Shown here: one piece after another, positions 34,191-44,700 of the stretch
Position numbering within the stretch: position 1 is the stretch's first letter
How the letters are laid out: each line of letters opens with the position of its first letter
NCBI GenBank assembly: GCA_009193035.1
Contig: SWDT01000016.1
Span: 434,001 to 498,000 of the forward strand
Direction: 5' to 3'
DNA length: 64,000 nt
Source of the DNA: Halicephalobus mephisto
Taxonomy: Eukaryota; Nematoda; Chromadorea; Rhabditida; Panagrolaimidae
The notes under the pieces: model-generated
Told to the model about the DNA's origin: nothing
Seen by the model: the letters and a program-made list of their open reading frames with translations, nothing else
Databases searched by the model: none
Position numbers and translations under genes: made by a program

Positions 34191-35094
34191 TTCTACATCT
34201 AAACGAAAAAATCCAATGAGTGAAACAATCAAAATATCCGTCGAAAAGTTACACAACTTGATACTAAACAAGTTTTGGTCAAGACTGATAACAACGAAGG
34301 GCAATTCATTAAACCCGTAGGACCGAAAACAGGACCAGTCTAAGAGGATAAAACGTTCTTTGTTCTCTTTGCAAAAAATATATAAAGAGAGAAAATCAGC
34401 AGATTTACACAAGTGAAATCCGTGTATCGCTTTGGTAAATCCCCAGGCGAGACCACTGCCTAGATAAAAACACTCCATGGCAACAAGTTTCTAGAATTGA
34501 ATTAGTCAACAAGAATATAAAAACGGAAAAGCCAGGCTCAACCCTAACGAGCGAGTGGGAGAACACCGACGAGGAGGCCTTGGCCTAGTGACGAAATAAT
34601 GCAAACATTCCCGACAACCTTAAGTCTTATTATTCATATATAAAACGTCCAATTTTAGTCTGTGGTCTTCCACAGTGCACCTCAAAGATCAGATTCAAAG
34701 TACCTACATTTCCGCAGAGATCACAGATCACGTTATCTGTTAAATAATGCGGAATACTCGGCTTACCCGTCATTCGCCACTCAGTTCCAGTGCTGTTTAG
34801 AGTTTGTGCCTATTGTGCTTTAGTTTTCAACTTTCGCGAAACTTGTCTCCATTGTAAAGTGCGGAAAAATCGATGATCAGACGGATGTGCGTTTAGAATA
34901 ATCCTTACCAGTTAACCCGTTGACGCGTCGTTCGAGGTTGTCCCAGGCGTGTTTCCTATCTGAAAAAAATCGAAAGTTTAGTTCTATCGACAGAAAAACA
35001 AAAAATATACTTAAGAATTGATCGTTTCTTAAACTCGGGTGATTCTTTTCCGCGACCTTGCGTGATTCAAACGAGTTTTATTGGATTTTCAGGG
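34191..35094. other. Divergent intergenic region between Abhd2 and Oxct1
   Basis: About 0.9 kb. A TATATAAAA element lies near 34637 in plus orientation. Several short 5' leader-like stretches end in acceptors; a TTTTCAG at 35086-35092 sits two bases before the Oxct1 ATG. No coding exon is assigned. Confidence 0.4.
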
Positions 35095-37442
35095 ATGTTC
35101 AGACACTGCTCGACCGTTCTGGTAAATCTTCACAAATCGAATCTATATAATCCCGTAAGCTCTGTATTTTGTGCTCATTTCTCAACATCCAGAGCACTAA
35201 ATGCAAAGATTTACGATAATGCGGCGGATGCAGTCAAGGATATTCCAGACGGAGCCAAACTGCTCGTCGGAGGTGGGTATTGATAACATTTTTCATTGAG
35301 GATTCCCCAACAAAATGGAATGTCCTCAAAATAAAACTTCTTTTCGGTCTTGAGATAATTTTTTTTAAAAAAGCAAAAAAACAAGTTTTTCGGGAGTTTT
35401 GATTTTTGAATTTTCATTAACAATTTCATATATAAAAATTAATTCTCGAAGATAGGGAGAGGGATTTGTATCATATATGAGCTTACTTAGGAGGTTTTAG
35501 ATATATCCAAGCAGAATATAGGTCCAAAACATTGATTACGAAATCCTGTAAGACTGTGAAATAACCTATGCAAAATCAAAATTGTCATGTAATAGTACTT
35601 TAATCTCTAACAAGTTCTGGGAATTCGCTTCAAGACCATTTCGTTAAAAATGTTTATTTTTAAACTTCTAATATATCAATGACTTCTAAATAATGCAAAA
35701 CAGAAATTTTAGGTCAATTTTTGTTCCTAGAAATTCTCCTCGAGACTATTTCGTAATATAGTTTATTTTCCACCTTACATAATGGTGTGAAAGTTAAATT
35801 TTTATATAACAATTTTCCAGGATTCGGTCTCTGCGGGATTCCAGAGAACCTGATCGATGCTCTTTCGAAAACTGGAGCCAAGAATCTTATTTGTGTCAGT
35901 AACAACGCTGGCGTCGACAACTTCGGTCTGGGGATCCTGCTCAAGACCAGACAAATCAAAAAAATGATTTCTTCTTATGTCGGTGAAAATGGAGAATTTG
36001 CCCGTCAATACTTGTCTGGAGAATTGGAACTAGAATTTACCCCTCAAGGAACCCTGGCCGAGAGGATAAGAGCAGGAGGTGCTGGAGTCCCGGCCTTCTA
36101 CACCCCCACGGGATACGGTACTTTGATTCAAGAAGGAGGAGCTCCGATCAAGTACAGTCAAAAAGAAAAAGGTAAAATTGAAATTGCAAGTTCCCCAAAG
36201 GAAACCCGTGTTTTCAATGGAGTCAATTACGTTTTGGAAGAAGCAATCACTGGCGATTATGCTTTGATCAAGGCTTGGAGAGCTGACACTTTAGGCAATA
36301 TTCAATTTAGACAATCAGCAGGCAACTTTAATAATCCAATGTGCAAAGCGTCTAAATGTACAATCGTTGAAGTTGAAGAAATCGTGGAACCTGGAACAAT
36401 ACCCCCAAATGATGTCCATATTCCTTCTATTTTTTGTCATAGATTAATCAAAGGCAAAAATTACAAAAAACCGATTGAAAAACCAATGTTTGCTCAAGAA
36501 GGTCCTATTGAAGAAGGAAAAACCCCTGCGGCAAAGAAAAGAGAAATAATTGCAAAAAGAGCAGCCCTAGAGTTCAGAAATGGAATGTACGGTAAGTTTA
36601 AAAATAATTATTTTTATTTTTAAAATTTTTCAGCAAATCTTGGAATCGGAATCCCTACTCTTTGTCCTAATTATATTCCTAAAGGTATTATTGTTCATCT
36701 TCAAAGTGAAAACGGAATCATCGGAGTCGGTCCTTATCCGAAAAAAGGACAAGAAGATCCTGATTTAATTAATGCAGGAAAAGAATCAGTGACACTTCTT
36801 CCAGGAGCTTCAATTTTCGGAAGTGAAGAATCCTTTGCGATGATTAGAGGAAGTCATATCGATATTACTCTTCTTGGAGGAATGCAAGTTTCTCAATTTG
36901 GAGACTTGGCAAATTGGATGATCCCTGGAAAAATGGTCAAAGGTATGGGTGGAGCGATGGATTTGGTTTCTGCTCCTGGATCTAGAGTTATTGTCACAAT
37001 GGGTGAGTTTTTCAAGTTTGGAAATTTTAATATTTATGGAAGTTCTCAATTTTTTTGGGGAGTTTTATTCGTAGAAGTTATATTTCCTAAGGGGAAGATA
37101 ATGAAATCAATAACTAGTATAGAAAATCAAGTTTGTCGAAAATTTGAATTATAATTGGAAAATTGTTAATTATTGGTATACTGTAATGATGGATTTTCAG
37201 AACATACGGCTAAAGGTGAGCCTAAAATCCTTGAAAAATGCAATCTTCCTCTTACTGGCAAGAATGTTGTAAGTAGGATCATCACCGACATGGCTGTTTT
37301 CAATGTTGACAGAAATGAAGGTTTGACTCTTATTGAAGTCCGTGAAGACTTGACTGTAGAAGACATCGTTGAAGCTACCGGTTGCTCTTTCAAAATCTCC
37401 GAAAACTTGAAACCAATGGGGCAAGCTGAGCTTAATCAATAA
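35095..37442 (+). CDS. Oxct1: Succinyl-CoA:3-oxoacid CoA-transferase, mitochondrial (SCOT/OXCT1)
   Basis: Transfers CoA from succinyl-CoA to acetoacetate, the committing step of ketone-body use, in the mitochondrial matrix. Exons 35095-35272, 35821-36591, 36634-37002 and 37201-37442 give 519 residues, against 520 in human OXCT1. The first 40 or so residues are basic, Ser-rich and lack acid ([19 protein letters not shown]), a mitochondrial presequence. Domain A has the Gly-rich [15 protein letters not shown]. Domain B starts [18 protein letters not shown] and contains [16 protein letters not shown], whose Glu is the residue that forms the glutamyl-CoA thioester. The last exon encodes [12 protein letters not shown] and ends MGQAELNQ. 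The ATG lies two bases after a TTTTCAG acceptor, consistent with SL1 trans-splicing. AATAAA at 37785-37790 is a possible polyadenylation signal. Confidence 0.95.
35485..35640 (+). repeat. Copy C of the dispersed repeat family, in Oxct1 intron 1
   Basis: Shares in order with 18927-19110 (read in reverse): ATCCAAGCAGAATATA, TGATTACGAAATC, GTGAAATAACCT, ATTGTCATGTAAT and CAAGTTCTGGGAATTCG. A fragment of the last block recurs near 35735. Confidence 0.65.
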
Positions 37443-37784
37443 TGCACTGATTTTACCTCTTTCAATTTTGCTACTGCAGAAGCAGCAGCTCTCAGGATTT
37501 AGTTGTTCGATTTGCTCATACTATAGCCTTATATAGCTGTTATCTTTCATTTCATTATTTTAGCAACGTAGTTCCGGGAATGGTTTGCCATTAGAATTGA
37601 ACCCAGTGTCTTTGAATGGTCACATTACGATTTTTCTAGCTCTTTGGATTGATTTTTTACAAGATGTGAGCAGTGTCAGATTGAAATGATTCATGACAGA
37701 ATAGAAAGTTGTAAAGAATTTTATAATGTTTGACTTAGGGTTTGGACTAAAACTCGGAAATGATCTTATTAATCTTTTTTCGAA

Positions 37785-37790
37785 AATAAA
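37785..37790 (+). terminator. Polyadenylation signal candidate of Oxct1
   Basis: AATAAA 343 bases after the stop codon; no closer canonical hexamer was seen. Confidence 0.35.
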
Positions 37791-38111
37791 TACGTGGTTT
37801 CCATAGGCAACAAAGGGAAACTGACCAGTTTTTCTGTTTTTTAGATGGAATTTGAGGTCAATGATTTTTGGAAAAAGATAATTGGTGGGATTTTTGAGTG
37901 AATAAGGGGAATGGTTTCGGTGATTAGTGGGTTTTTTGAAATAAAATATCCAAAGGTTAGAGGTTTGAGTTTTTATTAGGGCTAGAAATTAGGTGTGATT
38001 TTAGATTTTTCTAGATTTAACTCTGAAATAATCGTTGTATCGTGATCTGCGCGTAACACGAGAGAATATTAAAGCTGTTTAATATAGGAATAAAGACACG
38101 TGAAAACAACA

Positions 38112-38498
38112 AGTGTTAATGACGGAATTGGTGCTTCACATTTTTTTCAGCTGATTAACACAACAGTTTCCGTCCTGGAACTGTGTGTAATATGGGGGAT
38201 GTTAGAAGTGGTTACTACTTCAGCAATGACACGTAAAACAGTAATAACAACGACGATATGGTGACAACCATGATGGCGTAACTGAGGCTTAACACTAATC
38301 AAAAATAGACTAATTGACACACAGGGGTTTTCGTTTTGGGACCGCATGAAAAAGAGGGAGATATTTGAATTTCTTGATATATGAACAGTAATGGAGACGG
38401 AAATAATATTAGCAATAATGACGTAACTGAGGCTTAACACTTTTTCAATTAAAAGTAGGGTAACCGATTGACACGCAAGGGTTTTCGTTTCGGGACCA
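38112..38498. repeat. Imperfect tandem repeat, unit about 145 bases
   Basis: Copies at 38273-38345 and 38418-38498 share CGTAACTGAGGCTTAACACT, then ATTGACAC.CA.GGGTTTTCGTTT.GGGACC. A third partial copy starts near 38115 (TAATGACGGAATTGGTGCTT). Confidence 0.75.
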
Positions 38499-38850
38499 CG
38501 TTTTGTAAATTAACGCTGCTTTCGAGAGGTGCCAATCCTGCATTAGCAAACATCCAAACCCCCAACTCTCGCTTACTCTGTGCTTTACGATTAATAGTGA
38601 TTTATTGAAGTTATTTCTTTATTTTTCACAATAACTATTAAAACCTATGATTTTAAATCCTATTCAATAGTGATATTTCCATTGTTTGTTTTCATTTTCG
38701 AATGCATCCATCCGTGGTTGTTACTAGTTCACTTCCCCTCAGAAAACCCAACTAGACTAGGGTCATCCGGCATGCGGAAAAACGATTTGACGGATTTACG
38801 AAACCAGACTCTTTTGGACAGTCCAAAATATGTCATACAGTCCATGTTGA

Positions 38851-38951
38851 TCCCCGGAGTTATGCTTCGTTTTCATCCCCTAGTTATGCTTCGTTTTGAT
38901 TCTCTAGTTATGCTTCGTTTTGATCCCCTAGTTATGCTTCGTTTTGATCCA
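38851..38951. repeat. Minisatellite, 24-base unit, just over four copies
   Basis: Unit TAGTTATGCTTCGTTTTGAT plus CCCC, copies differing at one to three positions. Because 24 is a multiple of three it stays open in one frame, which creates a false repetitive ORF. Confidence 0.9.
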
Positions 38952-39629
38952 CGTTGCGGACCGTCAAAAAGGTATTCCTTTTGTGGAACGGCCGCACGTG
39001 AGGAACCGAATTTTCCTTTTTGACTGGATCCAAGTTGTCATAATTCCAGAAAATGACAGACTTTCCAAGGAACAACAAGTCTCCAGGAAAATTGATTTTC
39101 TTGTATGATTTTGTTTTGGTACTTGAGTAAGCTCTTAAATCTCGAGGATTTCGGAGAAAACTGTTCAGTGGTTCTTTTGAAAATTATCATCTGGCCCGAG
39201 CAAATCCTGTTCCTGATGCCGACAGTTGTTCCGTCAAAACAGGCCTAAATTAGCTTTTGTAAAAGTGTTATATTAGGTCTTTTTGAAGTCCACTTGACCC
39301 GACAAATGAGTATTTGACGCGGAATTCGTCTTTGAGAAATTTCCACCGAAGTGGATTTTTACCGAAGAGGCAAGTTTACCTCTTCATCAACGTGCTTCCT
39401 GAGTAAGGATGACTTAGTTATTTGTCTTGAGCTCGTTTGTCCAAGATGTCAACACAACCCGTGGTCTTAGATTTCGCGCGATACATGCACCTGCTCAAAT
39501 TTGGTCCAGTTTCCACGTTTAGGTCTGGATCTGGTTTGTTTACTGTTATTACTAATTATATAATTATAATTATTAATAATATTGCAATTACTACTTACTT
39601 TATACTTTGTTATCTATGATATTTACGTG

Positions 39630-40275
39630 TAATTCTTATATGAAATTTCTTACTGACCTTCAAAAATAAAATTTACATATAAAAACTCCGTTATTTCTCG
39701 ATATTTTTGTTTTTAAAACATAAATCACTACTTTTGTTATTGTTAATTATTTATATTAATTATATTAATTATATTATTTATATATTTTTATCATTTCCTA
39801 TCACTTGGATGTGAAATTTATATATGAAATTTTATTAGTTTAAAAATAAAATTTACATATCGAAATCCCATTATTTTTGTTTTTAAATTACAAATAATTA
39901 TTTTTTAGCATAAATTATCATGAATATTATTGTCTATATGAACCTAAAATCCATATATGAAACCTCTCTTCTATTAATTTTCAAAAATAAAATTTTCATT
40001 TCGAAACCTCGTTATTTCGTTTTATTTTCGAAGAAATAACGTGGTATTTTCCGCAATTATTAATTATTGTAGAAAACACTTATTTCCTAATCCCAAAATC
40101 CATATATGAAATTTCTTACTTCAAAAATTACATTCATATATCAAACCTTCTTTATTTTTAATGTTTCCATGCCCAAAATATAAATTGATATTTATTGCTA
40201 TTGTTCGTTGCTGTAGAAATCGTTTTTATAATGGAAATCCAGATTTGATATATGAAACTCGATTTTCAGATGACT
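39630..40275. repeat. Degenerate tandem array built on CATATATGAAA
   Basis: The motif ATATATGAAATTTCTTACTT, followed after 20-40 bases by AAAATAAAATTTACATAT..AAA.C.C.TTATTT, recurs near 39640, 39820, 39955, 40105 and 40250. Ends just before the first vab-10 coding exon. Confidence 0.65.
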
Positions 40276-40293
40276 TTCACATATTCTCCATAA

Positions 40294-41748
40294 ATGAACA
40301 CAGAGAGCCGCGAACCCCCTAAACGCGGCAAAAATGGATCCTTTCTCGAGTTTTCAGCTACCTCCATCCATTACTGGACTACGAAAAGCCTAAATTCCTT
40401 CAACAAACTAACATCAAAAAAGAAAAAAGAAGAACCCACTCAGTTCACCTCGAGTAATGGAGTCAAAACAACAACTTTCGGGGTTGAACCGGATGTTTCA
40501 ACTCCTTCAACCTTTGAACATCGGGAATTTCAGTGAGTTCTTGTAAGAAATGCGAAAAACTAGACGCAAAATCCGGAAATCGACGAACACCTGCGCGAAA
40601 AATTATTTTTCTCACTTTTGAACATAGACAGATTTCCATAAAAATTTGCTTATTTATCAGTTTTTTCTAATTCCCCCAATATGCCCTTTTTAACTTTTCA
40701 CATCTTCACGAACAACTTTATTATTTTTTTACTATTTTTGACCAGATTTACCATGATGTATTTTTGACTGCTTTTCCTGTATTTTTGAGTTTTTCGACCA
40801 TTTTTATGCTTTTAATCACAAATTTGCCAATAATTGTAATTCGGTTTTTTGATCGAAATTGATTTCCACTAATTCAAAGTCTCTAAAAGCCTTACAAATT
40901 GTTTGTATTTGTAATTTCATCATTGATTTTCTGTTTTTCAGTAGTTACGAGCGAGAAGAGAAGATCAGAAGGCCTAGCGTCACTGCTAGTGATCATTACG
41001 CGACAGTTGAGCGACAAGCAAGACCTAGTTACTCTAGTAGTTATTACCCAAGGTTTGTAAATTTTTACGTTTTCCAATGACTCATTAAATAGAACCATGT
41101 TCATATTACGAAATCCCCATGATTATTTCATAAAAGAGTGAGAATTTCTACGTGTAGGGAATATTGTTTTTGAATTTTATTCATATGTGAAATATCGTTT
41201 TTAAATCTCTTTCATATATCAGATATTATTTTTAAACCTTTCTTCATATGTAAAATATTGTTTTTAAATCTCTTTCATATATGAAATATTGTTTTTGAAT
41301 TTATTTCATATATAAAATATTATTTTTGAATTTCTTTCGTATATGAAATATTCTTTTTAGGTCTTTTTAGTACATGGGATGTTCCTTTTTTATCCTTTCA
41401 TATATAAATATTATTTTTAAATTCAATTCATACGTGGAATATCATTTTTAAGTCTAATTCTTATTTGAAAAAACTCTTTTTAAGTCTGATTCTTATAAAG
41501 CATCGCTTTTAGGTCCAGTTCAATGGACAGAAAACGATTGTACTCTGCTCATGATGTCTTCAAATCCGAATCGAGGCTGGATTACGAGGATCTCCCATCC
41601 ACATCTCGAACTTGGTTGCCCGGTGAACCGATAACAGTGTACGAGGAAAGATATGAATCATCTTCTGAAGTCGAAACTTGGATCCAGACCCAATCTATCG
41701 GGACCAGACTTCTTGACAAGCATGATCGGATGATTCTCAAGAACAAAG
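40294..41748 (+). CDS. vab-10: vab-10 alternative N-terminus 1 (three exons)
   Basis: Exons 40294-40532, 40942-41052 and 41513-41748 encode about 195 residues before CH1, beginning [20 protein letters not shown]. The segment is polar, with a basic [11 protein letters not shown] and Ser/Tyr/Arg-rich parts ([30 protein letters not shown]), probably disordered. It ends in phase 1 (AACAAAG/GTTGGT) and joins GAT-GAA at 45127 to give [22 protein letters not shown] acceptor at 40263-40269 precedes the start, and a seven-codon upstream frame (40270-40293) ends directly against the ATG. Confidence 0.75.
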
Positions 41749-44700
41749 GTTGGTTTACTTTTTCCCCGAGGCAAAATGTGACGGATCCTCGCTTCCCTAC
41801 TTTTTCTCCAGAAGAAACTCAAAATTTGTTTGTTTTGGCTTTTTTGAGTCATAATCGTCATCGCAAAGTTGAAGCAAATCCGATGGACCAACATAGGGTA
41901 GTAGGAACTGGAGTCTAACCTTGATTTTGATTAGTTTTTTTTCTTCTTAAGCGTGAAGAATCATTTTCCATATATCGATTTTTGATTTTTTACAATTTCT
42001 CCCGATTCGGTTGGTTCCTATTCTCGAAGCACAACAAACAAAGCAAGTGTCCACTCTTTTTTTCGTTTTTCATGCTGCAACAATCAAAGCGCGAATACGC
42101 GCGAGAGGAGATTGAGAAGACAGTTTTGCTTCAATGCCCCAATGTTTACCTGCTACTTTGTCAATTCCTAAGCCTTATTTTTTCCTTTCTAGGCAGTGAT
42201 TGATTGACAAACTTAGTCATAACCGGCTTCCTTAAGAGTTACTGAGGAAAAAAACTTGAATTTTTAATAGTAGTCTAATTTTATTTGTTTATTTTGTATC
42301 AACTTTAGGTTTGTCCGAGTTTTGTTTGATGCTAGCACTCGAAATTTCTTTTTTTAAAGCTGTTTTCTGAAATGTTAGTAAATTTCGAAATTTCTATCAC
42401 AAGATCAAAATTCCGTGGAAGTTTTTAGAATTTTGCAGAATCCAATAAAAAATTTTGAGAATCTCACAAAAGGTTTTGGAAAGTTTTAGAATTTTGTAGA
42501 CGTTTTTAGAAACATCCGGAATCTGGTGGAGGATTCTGAAATCTTCGAAAATTCTTTCCAGAAACTTGTAAAATCTCGTGGAATTTTCCCCGATTTTTTA
42601 GGACGATATTTGAAATCAAAAATTCCCAAAAAAGTTTATGAAATTCGTGTCGAAACAGTTTTATAATGAGTTTTATTTTTTGTTTTTACAATAATACGAT
42701 TTTATCGATTGAAATTTGACTTTGACCGTTGATCGCCATGTCATTTTGATTAATTACCCAAATTAGGTGTTCAAATTTCACAAGTTTCCATGGTCTCCTT
42801 TAATTCGAAAATTGGAAATTCATCCAGCGGGCCACTACACTCAGCGGACACTTGAATTTTAATCGGGAAATTCAATTAATCCGATTTTGGACTGAAAAGT
42901 TTAGTGCTCTATTGGAATTATCTATTTGCCAAAAGATGACCCGGTCATGACCTTCTAGCCATTTTATGGGATGAAAATAAGAAAAATTCTTTGTGTCATT
43001 TATGATGATATTATTGAAACCCGCAAATTAGCAAATGAGTGTCAGTGACCGGTCAATAGCAATACTAACGGAGAGTTATTGACCGAATGTCGATCTGCTG
43101 CCCTAAGTTGACCTCTCTCTTGCGCGCCAACACTGTTTTTCCTCTTTCTTTCCTTCTTTATGGGACAATCTAGTTCGTTTTTCGTTCTTAGAAAAGCAAA
43201 GAAAACGGCTGGACATTGCGCACCTTTGGTTAGATATTTGTCAAATCTTGAACGAGAATTTTAAAGAATAGCAATGTTAGTTTTTTTAATTTTTCTTTAA
43301 TATTGATTGAAAGCTTCCTTAGGGTTTTATAACCTTGAAGATTTTAAAGAATTTTTTAAATCAATCTTGATTTTTTTTGACTCGCGCGTCCTTGCTTCCT
43401 TATCTGGGTTAAACTGAAATTTTCTTAATTTTTCCGTTTTTGCCTCTGCCAAACTTTCTCCCTCATTTCTGTCGGTTTTGCTTTTTGCGCATCGCCGATT
43501 TTTATGACAAAGTTTTCCAATCATAATCGAGAACGAGAGGACAAATCTGTGCTAAAAAGGATTGGTCATGGTCTTTAGTGGGACCTGTCATCAATGCCAT
43601 TTTTATTCTTTTATAAAAAGACTAAATATTTTTGACAATTTTTTTTGTTTTTTTGGATGAGTGAATATATACAAAATTTTTTTTCTTTTGGTCGAATGAA
43701 GATTATATTGATTTTTTTTGATTTTTTTGAATTTCAACGGAAACCTTTAAAATTTTTATTACTTGTTTTAGAATTTTATTTTTCGTTCTATCAGTAATCA
43801 ATTGACGTAAAATAGTCCGATTTAGGGTTTATCCTTTGTATAAGACATTCTTGCGCGATTGCGTGAAACAGTTATCATGGTTGATTATCCCTTATTTCAG
43901 TAAAATCAAATTTTTTTCTTTTTTAAAGTCTAGTTATGACTTTATAAAATCAAATGCCGTCTTATCAGAGTCCTGTTTCGCGAAATGGGGTATCGTCTCC
44001 CGCGACGACTCTTCAAGGTGGCTATATTAGTGATTATTCTTCTGATTACTATCATATGGATCCCGTTGAACATGAGTGTTTAGAACATTATGAAAATAAT
44101 TTGGAAAGATATAAAGGTGAGTAATCATGAGGTGTAGGAAGGTCATGAGAATTTTTTAAAAGTAGAATTATGTGGGTTTTATTACTTTTGATAATTATTG
44201 TAGAATTTTTGAAGAAAAATGTTTTTAAAATTGATTTTTTCCGATTTATTGTTAGAGATTGCCCCAGGCGATAAATAGAAGAAAAATTAATTTTGTAAAT
44301 ATTTTTAAATTTTTTCTAGTTGGTGGAATGTTGTAGTTGATTTAAGACTACAGAGTCTTATCAAAATAAAACAACACAGAACTTAATTTTTTTGTCGAAT
44401 TACCTCATCTTCTTATCATCGGAAGTCTATCCTAAATGATTTACAACCAAAAAAATCCAAAACTTAACAGCTGCATTGATTCATTGCTTAAAATTTCGCC
44501 GAAAGTATTAGTCATTGGATTTTTGAACTAAGTTGTTCGGAAGCAAAAAAAGAAAGATTGATCTGGCACAAAGCGCAACCGATTTTTTTCGTTTTATTGA
44601 TTCTGAAATACCAACTTTTTTTTGAAAGTTTTTATCGAATCCTAGATTTATCTGGTTACGGACAAACGAGGACCTATTGCTACTTAATGGACTGGTTACT

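Larger units (their letters stand above)
37791..40260. other. Gene-free, repeat-rich region upstream of vab-10
   Basis: About 2.5 kb without a convincing gene. It contains three separate tandem arrays (annotated) and a 70-base stretch of higher GC around 38500-38580. It probably carries the upstream promoter of vab-10. Open frames at 38147-38440 and 38670-39023 cross the arrays and are not credible genes. Confidence 0.5.

Noticed and set aside
34191..34478. N-terminal extension of ABHD2 upstream of 34190
   Set aside because: The frame is open, but a good TTTCGTTTAG acceptor lies eight bases before the chosen ATG and the protein length already matches the family.
38147..38440. 97-codon minus-strand frame
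   Set aside because: Crosses the 145-base tandem repeat; no splice or regulatory support.
38670..39023. 117-codon plus-strand frame
   Set aside because: Created by a 24-base minisatellite, whose unit length preserves frame.
39437..39523. Possible extra first exon of vab-10
   Set aside because: An ATG and phase-2 end could join 40942, but the donor (AG/GTCTGG) is weak and the peptide shows no similarity to other N-termini.
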